A DNA stretch of 64,000 nucleotides from UBA1227 sp045642705 (GCA_045642705.1 JAZUJK010000007.1:118008-182007); one strand, 5' to 3'. Shown: positions 27,840 through 37,192, counted from the first letter of the stretch. Numbers and translations are program-made. Notes: generated from the sequence alone by a model not told the origin.

Positions 27840-29384
27840 TTACCTGTCAAACGACAAATATGCTTTCTGAATTCCGGTATATAAATCGCTTGCTTTCATT
27901 GATGCAATTCCAGTTTCTCTGGATGCAATTTCTGCTGCATATCCATGCATAAATGCGCCGAGTTTTGCCGACTCATAAGGGTCGTGATGCGATGCGAGCA
28001 TCGCGCCGATTATTCCGGACAAAACATCGCCGCTTCCACCCTTGGCAAGGGCTGGACTTCCAGTGCAATTTATATAGATTTTATCGGTCAAATGAGACGC
28101 TACAACAGTGGCTGCACCCTTGAGCAAAACCGTTATGTTATGGCGTTTTGCGAAGTCAGATGCAAGTCCTTCACGGTTCTCCTCTATCTCCGCAACAGTG
28201 AGACCAGTAAGACGGCTCATCTCACCTGGATGAGGCGTGATTATTATCTCTGATTTTGCCTCTTTTAGGATGGACAAATCAGTCGAAATTGCATTTATTG
28301 CATCCGCATCTATAACCAGTGGACAATTCGCATTTCGAATAACATCAAAGACAACTTCTGTGACATCTGGGCTCTGGCCAATGCCAGGTCCAATTACGAT
28401 TGCTGTTGCCTTTTCCATATATGTGTGGAGGCTGGAAATGCACTCAACAGTCGCGGCCAATTTTCCATCAATATCCGGCAGCGGAAGAAGCATGATTTCC
28501 TTGCTGCCAGATGCGAGAGATGCATAGGCGGATTCTGGAAAAGCAACAGTCGTAAGACCTGCTCCAGAGACCACAGCCGCACCGCTTGAAAGGCACGCAG
28601 CACCGGGCATATTTCGACTTCCAGCAATCACTAAAACATGGCCAAAATCATTCTTGTGACAATCAAGCGGACGGTCCGAAATGAGATATGGAATCTCATC
28701 TTTTTCCAGCGTTTCAAGGCGTGGTGAAACAGTCGACAGAGCCTCGTCTGAAATGCCTATTTTTAGGACCTCTATATCGCCACAATACTCCCTCGATGGA
28801 AGGAGAACATGTGCTGGTTTAAGTGTCGTGATTGCATAGGTTTTATCGGCACAAATTGCAATTTCTGCGGCCTCTCCTGTGTCAGAATTTACACCGGATG
28901 GAACATCGATTGCAATGATAGGAGCTGATGCAAAATTCATCAGCTGAAATACCTCAGAGCAAGGTATATCTGGCTCCCCATGGAAGCCTATTCCAAAGAT
29001 ACAATCAACGAGCAAATCTGCCTCTTCTATAGCCTTTTCACAGGCAGTTTGCTCCCTGTCATAGCGATAGATTGCGATGTCCATTTGAGTGATCTTATGG
29101 AACATCTCAACCGCATCATTTGCAGCGGGCGCACCCTGTGCCAAAACGACTTTTACAGAGTATCCGCTCTCATGAAGTTTTCTCGCAATAACATAGCCAT
29201 CGCCGCCGTTTTTACCACGGCCACATACGATGGTTATGTCCGTATCATATTTCCCTTTTAAGTATTTTTCAATTCGTTTTGCTGAGGCCGCACCCGCATT
29301 TTCCATAAGCCTTATAAAGCGCGTTCCTATCTCGTCCTCTTTTTCCTCAACAAATCGAATTTCATCAACGCTATACACTTTCAT
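27840..29384 (-). CDS. nnr: Bifunctional NAD(P)HX epimerase/dehydratase
   Basis: Repairs hydrated NADH/NADPH. The 514-residue protein joins an N-terminal YjeF/NnrE epimerase (about residues 1-215; MENAGAASAKRIEKYL, VCGRGKNGGDGYVIARKL, AIDVPSGVNSDTG) to a C-terminal NnrD ADP-dependent dehydratase (about 225-510; VIAGSRNMPGAACLSSGAAV, IITPHPGEMSRL, ALAKGGSGDVLSGIIGAML). GGAGGTACTGAT precedes the ATG. It is a single-gene unit, divergent from the pheST leader and ended by its own terminator. Confidence 0.95.
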   Translation of the reverse strand: MKVYSVDEIRFVEEKEDEIGTRFIRLMENAGAASAKRIEKYLKGKYDTDITIVCGRGKNGGDGYVIARKLHESGYSVKVVLAQGAPAANDAVEMFHKITQMDIAIYRYDREQTACEKAIEEADLLVDCIFGIGFHGEPDIPCSEVFQLMNFASAPIIAIDVPSGVNSDTGEAAEIAICADKTYAITTLKPAHVLLPSREYCGDIEVLKIGISDEALSTVSPRLETLEKDEIPYLISDRPLDCHKNDFGHVLVIAGSRNMPGAACLSSGAAVVSGAGLTTVAFPESAYASLASGSKEIMLLPLPDIDGKLAATVECISSLHTYMEKATAIVIGPGIGQSPDVTEVVFDVIRNANCPLVIDADAINAISTDLSILKEAKSEIIITPHPGEMSRLTGLTVAEIEENREGLASDFAKRHNITVLLKGAATVVASHLTDKIYINCTGSPALAKGGSGDVLSGIIGAMLASHHDPYESAKLGAFMHGYAAEIASRETGIASMKASDLYTGIQKAYLSFDR

Positions 29385-29415
29385 ATCAGTACCTCCGCTT
29401 TATAAAAAATACCTA

Positions 29416-29444
29416 TTGAAAAGTGAGTTTTCTCGTGTTAAAAT
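29416..29444 (+). promoter_or_regulatory. Promoter of pheST
   Basis: TTGAAA (29416-29421), 17 bases, TAAAAT (29439-29444) with TGT directly upstream (extended -10). Expected transcription start near 29451. Confidence 0.8.
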
Positions 29445-29450
29445 ACGTTC

Positions 29451-29717
29451 GTTAAAAAAATTATATAACAAACGCATTGACGGAGTAAAGTAGAAGCTTT
29501 TGAATTCCCCAGAGAGTGCTTGTCACCGGCTGAAAGCAGGCATGAAGGACATTGCTTTGAAGTTCCCTCCCGAGCGGCTTCCTGAAGGGCATTTGCCTGC
29601 GTAGGGACAGACGTCGACTCACACGACAGATGAGTAAAGTGTCCAGCAAATGCTGGGAATTTGGGTGGTACCGCGGAGTGCTCTGCTTCGTCCCTTTTTG
29701 GGGACGGAGCATTTTTT
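29451..29717 (+). promoter_or_regulatory. T-box leader (tRNA-Phe sensing) of pheST
   Basis: The 3' part carries the T-box core GGGTGGTACCGCG at 29663-29675. A terminator follows: an 11-bp stem (29684-29694 with 29701-29711, one G-U pair) and T6. Stem I spans roughly 29478-29600; a UUC codon at 29563-29565 is the likely specifier and matches the downstream Phe-tRNA synthetase genes. Known mechanism: uncharged tRNA pairs with specifier and T-box bulge and stabilises the antiterminator, so pheST is expressed when tRNA-Phe is uncharged. This leader accounts for the whole 350-base gap between nnr and pheS. Confidence 0.93.
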
Positions 29718-29735
29718 ATTGTTAGGAGGATTACT

Positions 29736-30755
29736 TTGAAACAGCAACTTGAAGAAATCAAAAAGAGTGCAGAAGCCGCTCTTAAAACAGCAAGTTCTCT
29801 TGAAGAGCTCGACAGTATTCGAGTTCAGTACCTCGGAAAGAAAGGTGAACTCACTGCAGTATTAAAGCAGATGGGTGGTCTCTCTCCTGAAGAGCGTCCT
29901 GTTATTGGACAGATTGCAAATGAAGTTCGTGAATTCATCCAGAACGAAATAGATAAGAAGGTTGCAGAGCAGAAAGCCGCTCTGCAAGAGGCAAAACTCA
30001 TCGAGGAAAAGATTGACGTAACACTGCCTGGCACCGATGTTGCACTCGGTCACAGACATCCACTTTCAATCGTTCTCGACGAGGTTAAAGACATATTCCA
30101 GGGCATGGGATTTGATATCGCTGAGGGTCCAGAGGTTGAATGGGATCATTACAACTTTGAGATGCTCAACATTCCAAAGGATCACCCTGCTCGTGATACA
30201 CAGGATACTTTCTATATCACTGAGAATATGCTTCTCCGTACTCAGACATCACCAGTACAGATTCGTGTTATGGAAAAGACTGAGCCACCAATTAGAATCA
30301 TTGCACCAGGCCGCGTTTTCCGTTCAGATGCAGTTGATGCTACTCACTCACCTCTCTTCCATCAGATAGAGGGCCTCGTTGTTGACGAGGGCATCACAAT
30401 GGCAGACCTCAAGGGTACACTTGATACATTTGCCAAGCGCCTCTATGGCCCAGATACTAAGACACGTCTTCGTCCTCACCACTTCCCATTCACAGAACCA
30501 TCCTGCGAAGTGGATATCTCCTGCTTCAAGTGCGGTGGCGTAGGTTGTCCTATGTGCAAAGGCGAGGGTTGGATTGAAATCCTCGGCGGTGGCATGGTTC
30601 ATCCTAAGGTTCTTGAGAACGGTGGCGTAGATCCTAACAAATATTCAGGTTTTGCTTTTGGCATTGGCCTCGAGCGTATAGTAATGTTCCGTTTCGGACT
30701 CGACGATATGCGTATGCTCTATGAAAATGACGTACGCTTCCTCGAGCAGTTCTAA
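29736..30755 (+). CDS. pheS: Phenylalanine--tRNA ligase alpha subunit
   Basis: Catalytic subunit (339 aa) of the heterotetrameric Phe-tRNA synthetase. It has the N-terminal coiled coil, the HRHPLSIVLDEVKDIF and GFDIAEGPEVEWDHYNFE segments, class II motif 2 (RVFRSDAVDATHSPLFHQ) and motif 3 (FGIGLERIVMFRFGL). The frame is open back into the T-box, but AGGAGG at 29724-29729 points to TTG at 29736, which gives the normal family N-terminus (LKQQLEEIKKSAEAAL). An internal Cys-rich insert (CFKCGGVGCPMCKGEGW) is typical for bacterial PheS. Confidence 0.97.
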   Translation: MKQQLEEIKKSAEAALKTASSLEELDSIRVQYLGKKGELTAVLKQMGGLSPEERPVIGQIANEVREFIQNEIDKKVAEQKAALQEAKLIEEKIDVTLPGTDVALGHRHPLSIVLDEVKDIFQGMGFDIAEGPEVEWDHYNFEMLNIPKDHPARDTQDTFYITENMLLRTQTSPVQIRVMEKTEPPIRIIAPGRVFRSDAVDATHSPLFHQIEGLVVDEGITMADLKGTLDTFAKRLYGPDTKTRLRPHHFPFTEPSCEVDISCFKCGGVGCPMCKGEGWIEILGGGMVHPKVLENGGVDPNKYSGFAFGIGLERIVMFRFGLDDMRMLYENDVRFLEQF

Positions 30756-30768
30756 GGAGGTGTGAGTA

Positions 30769-33150
30769 ATGAATTTATCTAAAAAATGGCTTGCCGATTT
30801 TGTAGAGGTAAATGATAGCGACAGAAATTTCGCTGAGGCACTCACAATCTCCGGCTCAAAAGTTGAATCATATGAAACAGAGGGTAAAATCCTCGAAAAT
30901 ATAGTAGTAGGTAAGGTTCTCGAGATTGAGCGTCATCCTGATTCTGACCATATGTGGATCACCAAAATCGATGACGGCAGTGGCGAAATCCTTACAATCG
31001 TTACAGGTGCTCAGAACGTTCATAAGGACGACTATGTTCCTGTTGCACGCCACAAGTCAGTTGTTGCCGGAGGTCACAAAATTACCACAGGCAAACTCCG
31101 TGGCGTAAAATCAGAAGGCATGCTCTGCTCACTTGGTGAGCTCGGTCTTACCGTGCATGACTTCCCTTATGCAATCGAGGACGGAATCTTCATCCTCGGC
31201 GATGATTGCACACTTGTACCTGGTACAGATATCCATGAGGCTATCGGTCTTGACGATACAGTAGTTGAGTTTGAAATCACATCCAACCGTCCTGATTGCC
31301 TCTCAATCATAGGTCTCGCACGTGAGACTGCTGCCACATATGATCTTCCACTTAAACTCCATGACCCAGAAGTTAAACCTGGCCATGGCGACGTAAATGA
31401 TTTCCTCAAGGTTGATATTGAGGCATCAGACAAGTGCTATCGTTACTGTGGCGCAGTTGTAGAGAACGTGCGTGTTGCACCATCTCCTAGATGGATGCGC
31501 GAGCGTCTCCGTGCATGTGGCGTACGTCCTATCAACAACATAGTTGATATCACCAACTATGTAATGCTTGAGTACGGCCAGCCAATGCACGCATTCGACC
31601 TTCGCTTCCTCGACGGAAACCACGTAATCGTCCGCAACGCTCGCGCAGCAGAGACTATCACAACCCTTGACGGCGAAGAGCGAGAGCTCCAGGATACAAT
31701 GCTTGTTATCGCTGACGAGAACAAGCCTGTAGCTGTTGCCGGTGTTATGGGTGGCGAATATTCAGGTATCATGGATGATACAACAACAATCGTTTTCGAG
31801 TCTGCATGCTTCAACGGCGTCGCTGTTCGCCGCGCTGCCAAGGGTCTTGGCATGAGAACAGAGTCATCAGCAAGATTTGAAAAGCAGCTCAATCCAGATG
31901 ATTGTGATGTATGCCTAAAGAGAGCTCTTGAACTCGTTCAGATGCTCGATGCAGGTGATGTTGTAAATGGCATAGTTGATAACTATGCAAATCCTAAGAA
32001 GCCTGTTACTCTCCCATTCATGCCAGAGTGGACCAACAAATTTATCGGAATCGACTGCCCAGCAGATGAGCAAAAGAAGATTCTTGAAAAGATTGGTTTC
32101 AAGGTAGAAAACGATACAATCACTGCTCCTGCATTCCGCATTGATATTGAGCATCAGGCTGATATCTCTGAGGAAATTGCAAGATTCTACGGATATAACA
32201 ATATTCCAAATAGACAACTTGCTGGCGTTGCAGCATCCAAGCTCACAGACCGTCAGAAGTTCACAAAGCTCATCGAAAAAACAATGATGGGATGCGGTCT
32301 CTCAGAGATTCAGACATTCTCATTCATCAGCCCTAAGGCATATGACAAGATTCGTCTTCCTCTCGATTCAGAGCATCGCAACTCAGTCAAGATTATGAAT
32401 CCTCTCGGCGAGGACACAAGTGTTATGAGAACAACTGCTGTTCCATCACTTCTTGAGGTACTCAGCCGCAACTACAACAACCGTAACGAGCGTGCAGCTC
32501 TCTATGAGATAGCAACCGTTTATATTCCAAATGGTACAGAAGAGCTCCCTTGTGAGAACCAGTCACTTGTTATGGGCCTCTATGGCAAGGAATATGATTT
32601 CTTTGCACTTAAAGGTATGGTTGAGAAGCTCCTATCAATCTGTGGCATTAGCGACTATGATGTTGAGCCTCTAACAACTGCTCCTGCACTCCACCCTGGT
32701 AGAGCTGCAAGAATCAGCAAGGACGGCAAAATCATTGCTTCCCTCGGCGAAGTACATCCAACAGTTCTAAACAATTTTGAAATTGGCACACGTGCCTATG
32801 TCGCAGTTGTAGATGTTGAAGTACTCTTTGAACTCGCAGACCTTGTTCGCATCTACCACGCACTTCCTAAATATCCTGCTACAACTCGCGACCTCGCATT
32901 TGTAGTTGATAAGGACACACCTGTCCTCTATATTGAAAAAGCAATCAAACGTGCTGCAGGTAAAATCCTTGAAAATATCGAACTCTTTGATGTATATCAA
33001 GGTGCCCAGCTCGGTGAGGACAAGAAGTCCGTTGCATTCAATCTTCGCTTCCGTTCTGCAGATCATACACTTACGGATGATGAGTGCAACAATGCCGTAA
33101 ACAAGGCAATTCGCGCAGCTGAGGAGCTCGGCGCTGCCCTCAGATCATAG
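30769..33150 (+). CDS. pheT: Phenylalanine--tRNA ligase beta subunit
   Basis: 793-residue beta subunit, 13 bases after pheS and preceded by AAGGAGGTG. The N-terminus has the EMAP/OB tRNA-binding domain (VGKVLEIERHPDSDHMWITK), then the B3/B4 editing domain, the B5 domain, a catalytic-like core (SFISPKAYDKIRLP), and the C-terminal FDX-ACB domain (YPATTRDLAFVVDKDTPVLY). It binds tRNA and hydrolyses Tyr-tRNA(Phe). Confidence 0.97.
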   Translation: MNLSKKWLADFVEVNDSDRNFAEALTISGSKVESYETEGKILENIVVGKVLEIERHPDSDHMWITKIDDGSGEILTIVTGAQNVHKDDYVPVARHKSVVAGGHKITTGKLRGVKSEGMLCSLGELGLTVHDFPYAIEDGIFILGDDCTLVPGTDIHEAIGLDDTVVEFEITSNRPDCLSIIGLARETAATYDLPLKLHDPEVKPGHGDVNDFLKVDIEASDKCYRYCGAVVENVRVAPSPRWMRERLRACGVRPINNIVDITNYVMLEYGQPMHAFDLRFLDGNHVIVRNARAAETITTLDGEERELQDTMLVIADENKPVAVAGVMGGEYSGIMDDTTTIVFESACFNGVAVRRAAKGLGMRTESSARFEKQLNPDDCDVCLKRALELVQMLDAGDVVNGIVDNYANPKKPVTLPFMPEWTNKFIGIDCPADEQKKILEKIGFKVENDTITAPAFRIDIEHQADISEEIARFYGYNNIPNRQLAGVAASKLTDRQKFTKLIEKTMMGCGLSEIQTFSFISPKAYDKIRLPLDSEHRNSVKIMNPLGEDTSVMRTTAVPSLLEVLSRNYNNRNERAALYEIATVYIPNGTEELPCENQSLVMGLYGKEYDFFALKGMVEKLLSICGISDYDVEPLTTAPALHPGRAARISKDGKIIASLGEVHPTVLNNFEIGTRAYVAVVDVEVLFELADLVRIYHALPKYPATTRDLAFVVDKDTPVLYIEKAIKRAAGKILENIELFDVYQGAQLGEDKKSVAFNLRFRSADHTLTDDECNNAVNKAIRAAEELGAALRS

Positions 33151-33152
33151 TG

Positions 33153-33187
33153 CTGTTAAGGCGTATGCCTTTACAGTCTCAAAATTT
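33153..33187 (+). terminator. Possible terminator after pheT
   Basis: CTGTTAAGGC / GCCTTTACAG stem (33153-33162 and 33167-33176, one mismatch, GTAT loop) three bases after the pheT stop. The following U-rich stretch is interrupted by AAAA, so efficiency is uncertain. Confidence 0.5.
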
Positions 33188-33189
33188 TG

Positions 33190-33218
33190 TTGTTTTATTT
33201 TAGAATTTATTGTATAAT
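33190..33218 (+). promoter_or_regulatory. Promoter of ireB
   Basis: TTGTTT (33190-33195), 17 bases, perfect TATAAT (33213-33218), about 32 bases before the ireB ATG. Confidence 0.65.
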
Positions 33219-33250
33219 AGGTGCTAATATATCAGTTGGAGGTGGATAAA

Positions 33251-33496
33251 ATGACTGATAAGACTATACAATTTTCGATCAAAGAAGACTCTGACGCGCA
33301 GATGAAAGAGATTCTCGGCGAAGTATATGCCGCACTTCAGGAAAAGGGCTACAACCCTATCAGCCAAATCGTAGGATACATTTTATCTGAGGATCCTACA
33401 TACATCACCACTCACAACAACGCGCGTAGTCTAATTAGAAAAATTGATCGCGACGAGTTGCTTCAGACACTCGTACGTGAGTTCTTGAAAGGATGA
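33251..33496 (+). CDS. ireB: IreB family regulatory phosphoprotein (UPF0297)
   Basis: An 81-residue protein matching IreB/YrzL: YAALQEKGYNPISQIVGYIL followed by SEDPTYITTHNNARSLIRK. In Enterococcus faecalis, IreB is phosphorylated on two N-terminal threonines by the PASTA kinase IreK and controls cephalosporin resistance; here Thr2 and Thr5 (MTDKTIQF) occupy the same spacing (TDET in E. faecalis). An upstream in-frame ATG at 33221 lacks support; TTGGAGGTGG fixes the start at 33251. Confidence 0.93.
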   Translation: MTDKTIQFSIKEDSDAQMKEILGEVYAALQEKGYNPISQIVGYILSEDPTYITTHNNARSLIRKIDRDELLQTLVREFLKG

Positions 33497-33502
33497 AAAT
33501 AG

Positions 33503-33793
33503 ATGGCAGCCAAGGAAAAGTTCCTTACTTATAAGGGCAAGCCTCTAGTTCGCCAAGGCAATACGCTATATTATGGCAATATGTATGACCCATTTGTTGT
33601 AATGCTTACAATCAAGAGCACCACAACATCAGGTGATATGGAACTTGCAGAAAAAGTATCAGTACAGCTTATCTCTACTGATCCTACTATTTCTCCAAGA
33701 GATCGCATTATCAAGACATCTGAAAAGACAGGTCTCTATAATGCAATGGACATCGGTTCAATTTGGCTTGAGCGAGCATTAAAAGATGCATAA
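33503..33793 (+). CDS. Small conserved-looking protein of unknown function (96 aa)
   Basis: Starts 6 bases after ireB and shares its transcript; a strong terminator follows. The 96-residue product is soluble, beginning MAAKEKFLTYKGKPLVRQGN and containing YYGNMYDPFVVMLTIKST and a C-terminal helix (DIGSIWLERALKDA). I do not recognise the family. Position next to ireB, where ruvX often stands in other Bacillota, is the only functional hint; it is clearly not RuvX. Confidence 0.8.
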   Translation: MAAKEKFLTYKGKPLVRQGNTLYYGNMYDPFVVMLTIKSTTTSGDMELAEKVSVQLISTDPTISPRDRIIKTSEKTGLYNAMDIGSIWLERALKDA

Positions 33794-33805
33794 TAGACAA
33801 TAATA

Positions 33806-33838
33806 AAAGGCAGGAGCGACGCTCCTGCCTTTTGTTTT
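33806..33838 (+). terminator. Terminator after the ireB operon
   Basis: GGCAGGAGC / GCTCCTGCC perfect 9-bp stem (33809-33829, GAC loop), preceded by A-rich and followed by T-rich sequence, so it may also serve the convergent permease gene. Confidence 0.92.
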
Positions 33839-33847
33839 TTATTATCA

Positions 33848-35110
33848 TTAACCATTCATACGAAGGGCTTCGATTGGTGGCATCTTGGCAGCTTTTCTTG
33901 CTGGATAGATACCAAAGAATATACCAATAGCAGATGAGAATCCAACTGCAATGAGAATAATTGATGCCTTGAATGATACTGGAGCACCCATTAGAACAGA
34001 TACTGCAAATGAGAGACCAAAACCTAGCGCCATACCGATAAGTCCGCCGATTATGCAGATTATTATCGATTCTGTTAGGAACTGAACAAGTATAGTGCTC
34101 GTACGTGCTCCCAGAGCCTTTCTAATGCCTATTTCACGTGTACGCTCAGTTACACTAACTAGCATGATATTCATAACGCCAACGCCGCCTACAACAAGGC
34201 TGATGGCACCAACGGATGAAATGAATATCGTGAATATATTAATTACTGTATCAAGAAGGCTTACAAGCGTTGCCATATTAGTTGCAACATATACTGAGTC
34301 ATCAATGATACCATGGCGTGCGTTGAGCATGCTCTTGGCTATCTCACCCGCTCTGTCCAAATCATTTACATCATAGGTTACAACAGATACAGAACTATAT
34401 GTCGTCTCGCCATATATATCCATAAGTGTAGTTGTTGGCATATAGAAATAACCAATCTTCTTAAAGTCAAATTCCATGCCATACGACTGCATCATATTCT
34501 CCATATCTTCAACAGAGAAAATGGAATTTTCTTGTTCCGCATCACTTGCTACGCCAATGATTTTTAGAGTTAACATCTTATCATCAAATTGAACATCAAT
34601 TGTCTGTCCAATAGGATTGGATGTATTAAAGAAGTTCTTGGCAGTAGTTGCGGTTACAACGCATACTGCGGCATGCGCTTTTACTTCGTCATCGGAATAA
34701 AATCTACCATAGTCAACAGGTATATTAAGTGCTTGCGCATATTCAGCGCCTGTCGCATTGATAGAACATATACCCTCAGGCATAGCACGAGTTGAAGTCG
34801 TTGCCATGTCATTCATAAGTGGCGAAACATATTTAATTAAGTCAATACTCTTGATAAGATCGATATCTTCATCTGTTAGGCCGTCAATATTATATCGACC
34901 TTCTGAACGGTTATAAACGGAGATTGATAAGCTCTGTCCACCTGCTTCATTAATCTTTTGAATCAAGTATTCCTTACCACTCGTACCAATTGTAACAATC
35001 GCAATAACCGATCCTACACCGATAATGATACCAAGCATCGTCAAGAAAGATCGCATCTTGTTAGCACGTATTGCCGCAAGTGCTATCTTAATATTTTCTT
35101 TCAAATTCAA
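33848..35110 (-). CDS. MacB/FtsX-type ABC transporter permease
   Basis: A 420-residue permease: N-terminal membrane helix (MRSFLTMLGIIIGVGSVIAI), a large extracellular MacB periplasmic-core-like domain (about residues 45-280) and three C-terminal helices in an FtsX domain (VGGVGVMNIMLVSVTERTRE, then IRKALGAR). Such permeases work with a cytoplasmic ATPase and an adaptor in efflux or mechanotransmission. Here the adaptor gene is 2 bases upstream, but no ATPase domain is fused or adjacent. Confidence 0.9.
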   Translation of the reverse strand: MNLKENIKIALAAIRANKMRSFLTMLGIIIGVGSVIAIVTIGTSGKEYLIQKINEAGGQSLSISVYNRSEGRYNIDGLTDEDIDLIKSIDLIKYVSPLMNDMATTSTRAMPEGICSINATGAEYAQALNIPVDYGRFYSDDEVKAHAAVCVVTATTAKNFFNTSNPIGQTIDVQFDDKMLTLKIIGVASDAEQENSIFSVEDMENMMQSYGMEFDFKKIGYFYMPTTTLMDIYGETTYSSVSVVTYDVNDLDRAGEIAKSMLNARHGIIDDSVYVATNMATLVSLLDTVINIFTIFISSVGAISLVVGGVGVMNIMLVSVTERTREIGIRKALGARTSTILVQFLTESIIICIIGGLIGMALGFGLSFAVSVLMGAPVSFKASIILIAVGFSSAIGIFFGIYPARKAAKMPPIEALRMNG

Positions 35111-35112
35111 AA

Positions 35113-36582
35113 TCAGTCACCTGCGTATACTTTTTCACCATCTGTAATCTTAGATGCATTGAGGATGATTGTCTCACCTTCAGTTACACCATTTAGGAGT
35201 TCATAATATTCATCGGATGAGATGCCAACCTCAACCTCTTGGCGCTTTGCAACGCCCTCTTTTTCATCATATATAAATACATACATCTTGCCATCTTCGA
35301 TTGTGAGAGACTCAACAGGAATAGCAAGAACGTTGTCTTTTGCAGCAGTAAGAATTGAAATCTTAGCATCAAATCCAACTACCAAATTAGCATCAGGATT
35401 TGTAACAGTAACTTTCGCTGCAACGCTACTACTTACCTGAGTTGAAGAGCCCATCATAGAACTTACAATGTCTGTAGATGTATTAGCATGCGCACTGATA
35501 TAGGATACAACGCCCTCATACTCGTAGTCAGTATAAGATACTATTGCTGGCATGCCAGTCTTAACTGTCTGTAAGTCATACTTACCAAGTGTGAAACCAA
35601 TTGTATATCCACCGTAATAATCTACTACGATTGCTATACCCTTTTCAGGCATAGCATCTTTCTTACCTGTCATGGAGCCAAGAATTGATGATATATCAAA
35701 ATCTTCTGCGCCCGGCATCATAGATGAGAGATCAAACTGTGTTGCGGACTCATCAGCAACATACTCATAAGGTTTACCAACTGTGAGATATACATCTCCA
35801 ACCTTACCATCAGCTGTAGCTACCCAGCCACGCTCGAGTTCTGCTTTTTCATTGATAAGAGCATCATATTCTTCTTTTGCAGAATCTCTTGTCTGCTTGT
35901 AAATATCAATAAGAGCATTAGTCTGTCCTGCACTGATAAGAGACTTCTTTGCTTCAAGGAGTGTAATCTGTGCATCAATTTCCGCAGCAGTTGTTGCATT
36001 GCCAGCAACAGTTGTGAGCTGGCCAATAAGTGCTGCCAGTTCCTCTGATGAGAGGTCCTGGATATTAGGAAGAGAAGTTGCATCTGTTGAAATATCAGAA
36101 TTAGGCATTTTGTCCTTTTGCTTCTTGAGAGCTGCAATTTGATTGTTTAGATCACGGACTTGTGCCGCTGTATCCTTAGAGCCAGAAACCGCGCTGTTAT
36201 AGGCAGATTGAGCCTTATTATAAGCTGTTCTTTTCTCAGAAATGACCGCGTTCATAGCTTTAGTGTCAAATCTGGCAAGTATATCACCTTTACGGACAGT
36301 GTCTCCAGGTGTTACATTTACCTCTGTCGGCACAAGACCAACGTAGGCATAGTAATTTCCGACATCTGCTGCTGTAAGCATACCGGATGTATCATAGCGT
36401 TGCTCAATAGATTTTCTTTCTACCTTCGCAATATCAACGTGCGTACCCTTATCTGTAAGTTTTAAAACAAGGGCTGCAATTCCAGCTGCTACAACAAGCA
36501 AGATTAATACGAAAATAATCTTGGATTTCTTAGTTGGTAAAAACTTTTTCTTAGTTTTTACTACCTTCTCATTCTCTTCCAT
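35113..36582 (-). CDS. MacA/HlyD-like membrane fusion (adaptor) protein
   Basis: A 489-residue adaptor with a cytoplasmic Lys-rich start, one membrane helix (IIFVLILLVVAAGIAALVL), a biotinyl-lipoyl-like half (VTPGDTVRKGDILARFDTKA), a long predicted coiled-coil hairpin (about residues 110-245), the second lipoyl half and a beta-barrel region (VVSYISAHANTSTD, AIPVESLTIEDGKMYVFIYD). It forms an efflux pair with the permease that follows. The start overlaps the yigZ stop by 14 bases with GAGGAGC in front. Substrate unknown. Confidence 0.88.
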   Translation of the reverse strand: MEENEKVVKTKKKFLPTKKSKIIFVLILLVVAAGIAALVLKLTDKGTHVDIAKVERKSIEQRYDTSGMLTAADVGNYYAYVGLVPTEVNVTPGDTVRKGDILARFDTKAMNAVISEKRTAYNKAQSAYNSAVSGSKDTAAQVRDLNNQIAALKKQKDKMPNSDISTDATSLPNIQDLSSEELAALIGQLTTVAGNATTAAEIDAQITLLEAKKSLISAGQTNALIDIYKQTRDSAKEEYDALINEKAELERGWVATADGKVGDVYLTVGKPYEYVADESATQFDLSSMMPGAEDFDISSILGSMTGKKDAMPEKGIAIVVDYYGGYTIGFTLGKYDLQTVKTGMPAIVSYTDYEYEGVVSYISAHANTSTDIVSSMMGSSTQVSSSVAAKVTVTNPDANLVVGFDAKISILTAAKDNVLAIPVESLTIEDGKMYVFIYDEKEGVAKRQEVEVGISSDEYYELLNGVTEGETIILNASKITDGEKVYAGD

Positions 36583-37192
36583 AATGATGCTCCTCTACTA
36601 TATCAAAACTAGCTTTTCCGAGACTTAGATCTTTCAGTTTCACATCAAATGAAGCCATTTCTTCGTCTGGAATTTGAAAATTTATTTCCACATTGTCAGA
36701 AAAATTAGAATCTAATACGCTGCCACCGCATTCTTTTACTAGATTTTCAAATTTTCCATAGAGATTATAATCCATATTAATATGACATAGATTATAACTT
36801 CTCATCGTGACAATTCCTGCAGCAGCAAGGGCTATTGATGCTGCGTGGGAATATGCGCGGACGAGTCCGCCACCGCCAAGCAAAATACCACCGAAATACC
36901 GGGTTACGACAACAACGACGTCCGTAACACCAGATTTTTTAAGGACGTCCAGTGTCGGAACCCCAGCTGTACCCTGCGGTTCACCGTCATCGCTATATCT
37001 CTCGCGATTTCCATCGCGCAGGATATATGCGTAGACATTATGCTTGGCATCCCAATGCTTCGCTTTTATCTCTTCGATAAAAGCATTGGCCTCGTCCGGT
37101 GTCTTTACTGGCTTTGCATAGCCAATAAAGCGTGAGCGCTTTTCAACAAATTCGTCAAATGCGAACTTATCGACCGTCTGATATGATGGCAA
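36569..37192 (-). CDS. yigZ: YigZ/IMPACT family protein
   Basis: About 207 residues: N-terminal UPF0029 domain (KRSRFIGYAKPVKTPDEANAF, YSDDGEPQGTAGVPTLDVL, VVTRYFGGILLGGGGLVRAY) and a C-terminal DUF1949 domain. Related to yeast Yih1/mammalian IMPACT; the bacterial role is not established. A GTG at 37201 is possible, but it overlaps its own AAAGGAG; TTG at 37192 has correct spacing and is preferred. Confidence 0.88.
   Translation of the reverse strand: MPSYQTVDKFAFDEFVEKRSRFIGYAKPVKTPDEANAFIEEIKAKHWDAKHNVYAYILRDGNRERYSDDGEPQGTAGVPTLDVLKKSGVTDVVVVVTRYFGGILLGGGGLVRAYSHAASIALAAAGIVTMRSYNLCHINMDYNLYGKFENLVKECGGSVLDSNFSDNVEINFQIPDEEMASFDVKLKDLSLGKASFDIVEEHHYGRE

Noticed and set aside
29661..29735. 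Longer PheS starting inside the T-box
   Set aside because: The T-box, terminator and an ideal ribosome binding site before TTG 29736 exclude it.
33848..35110. Full MacB with fused ATPase
   Set aside because: No Walker A or ABC signature is present in the 420 residues; only the permease part exists.
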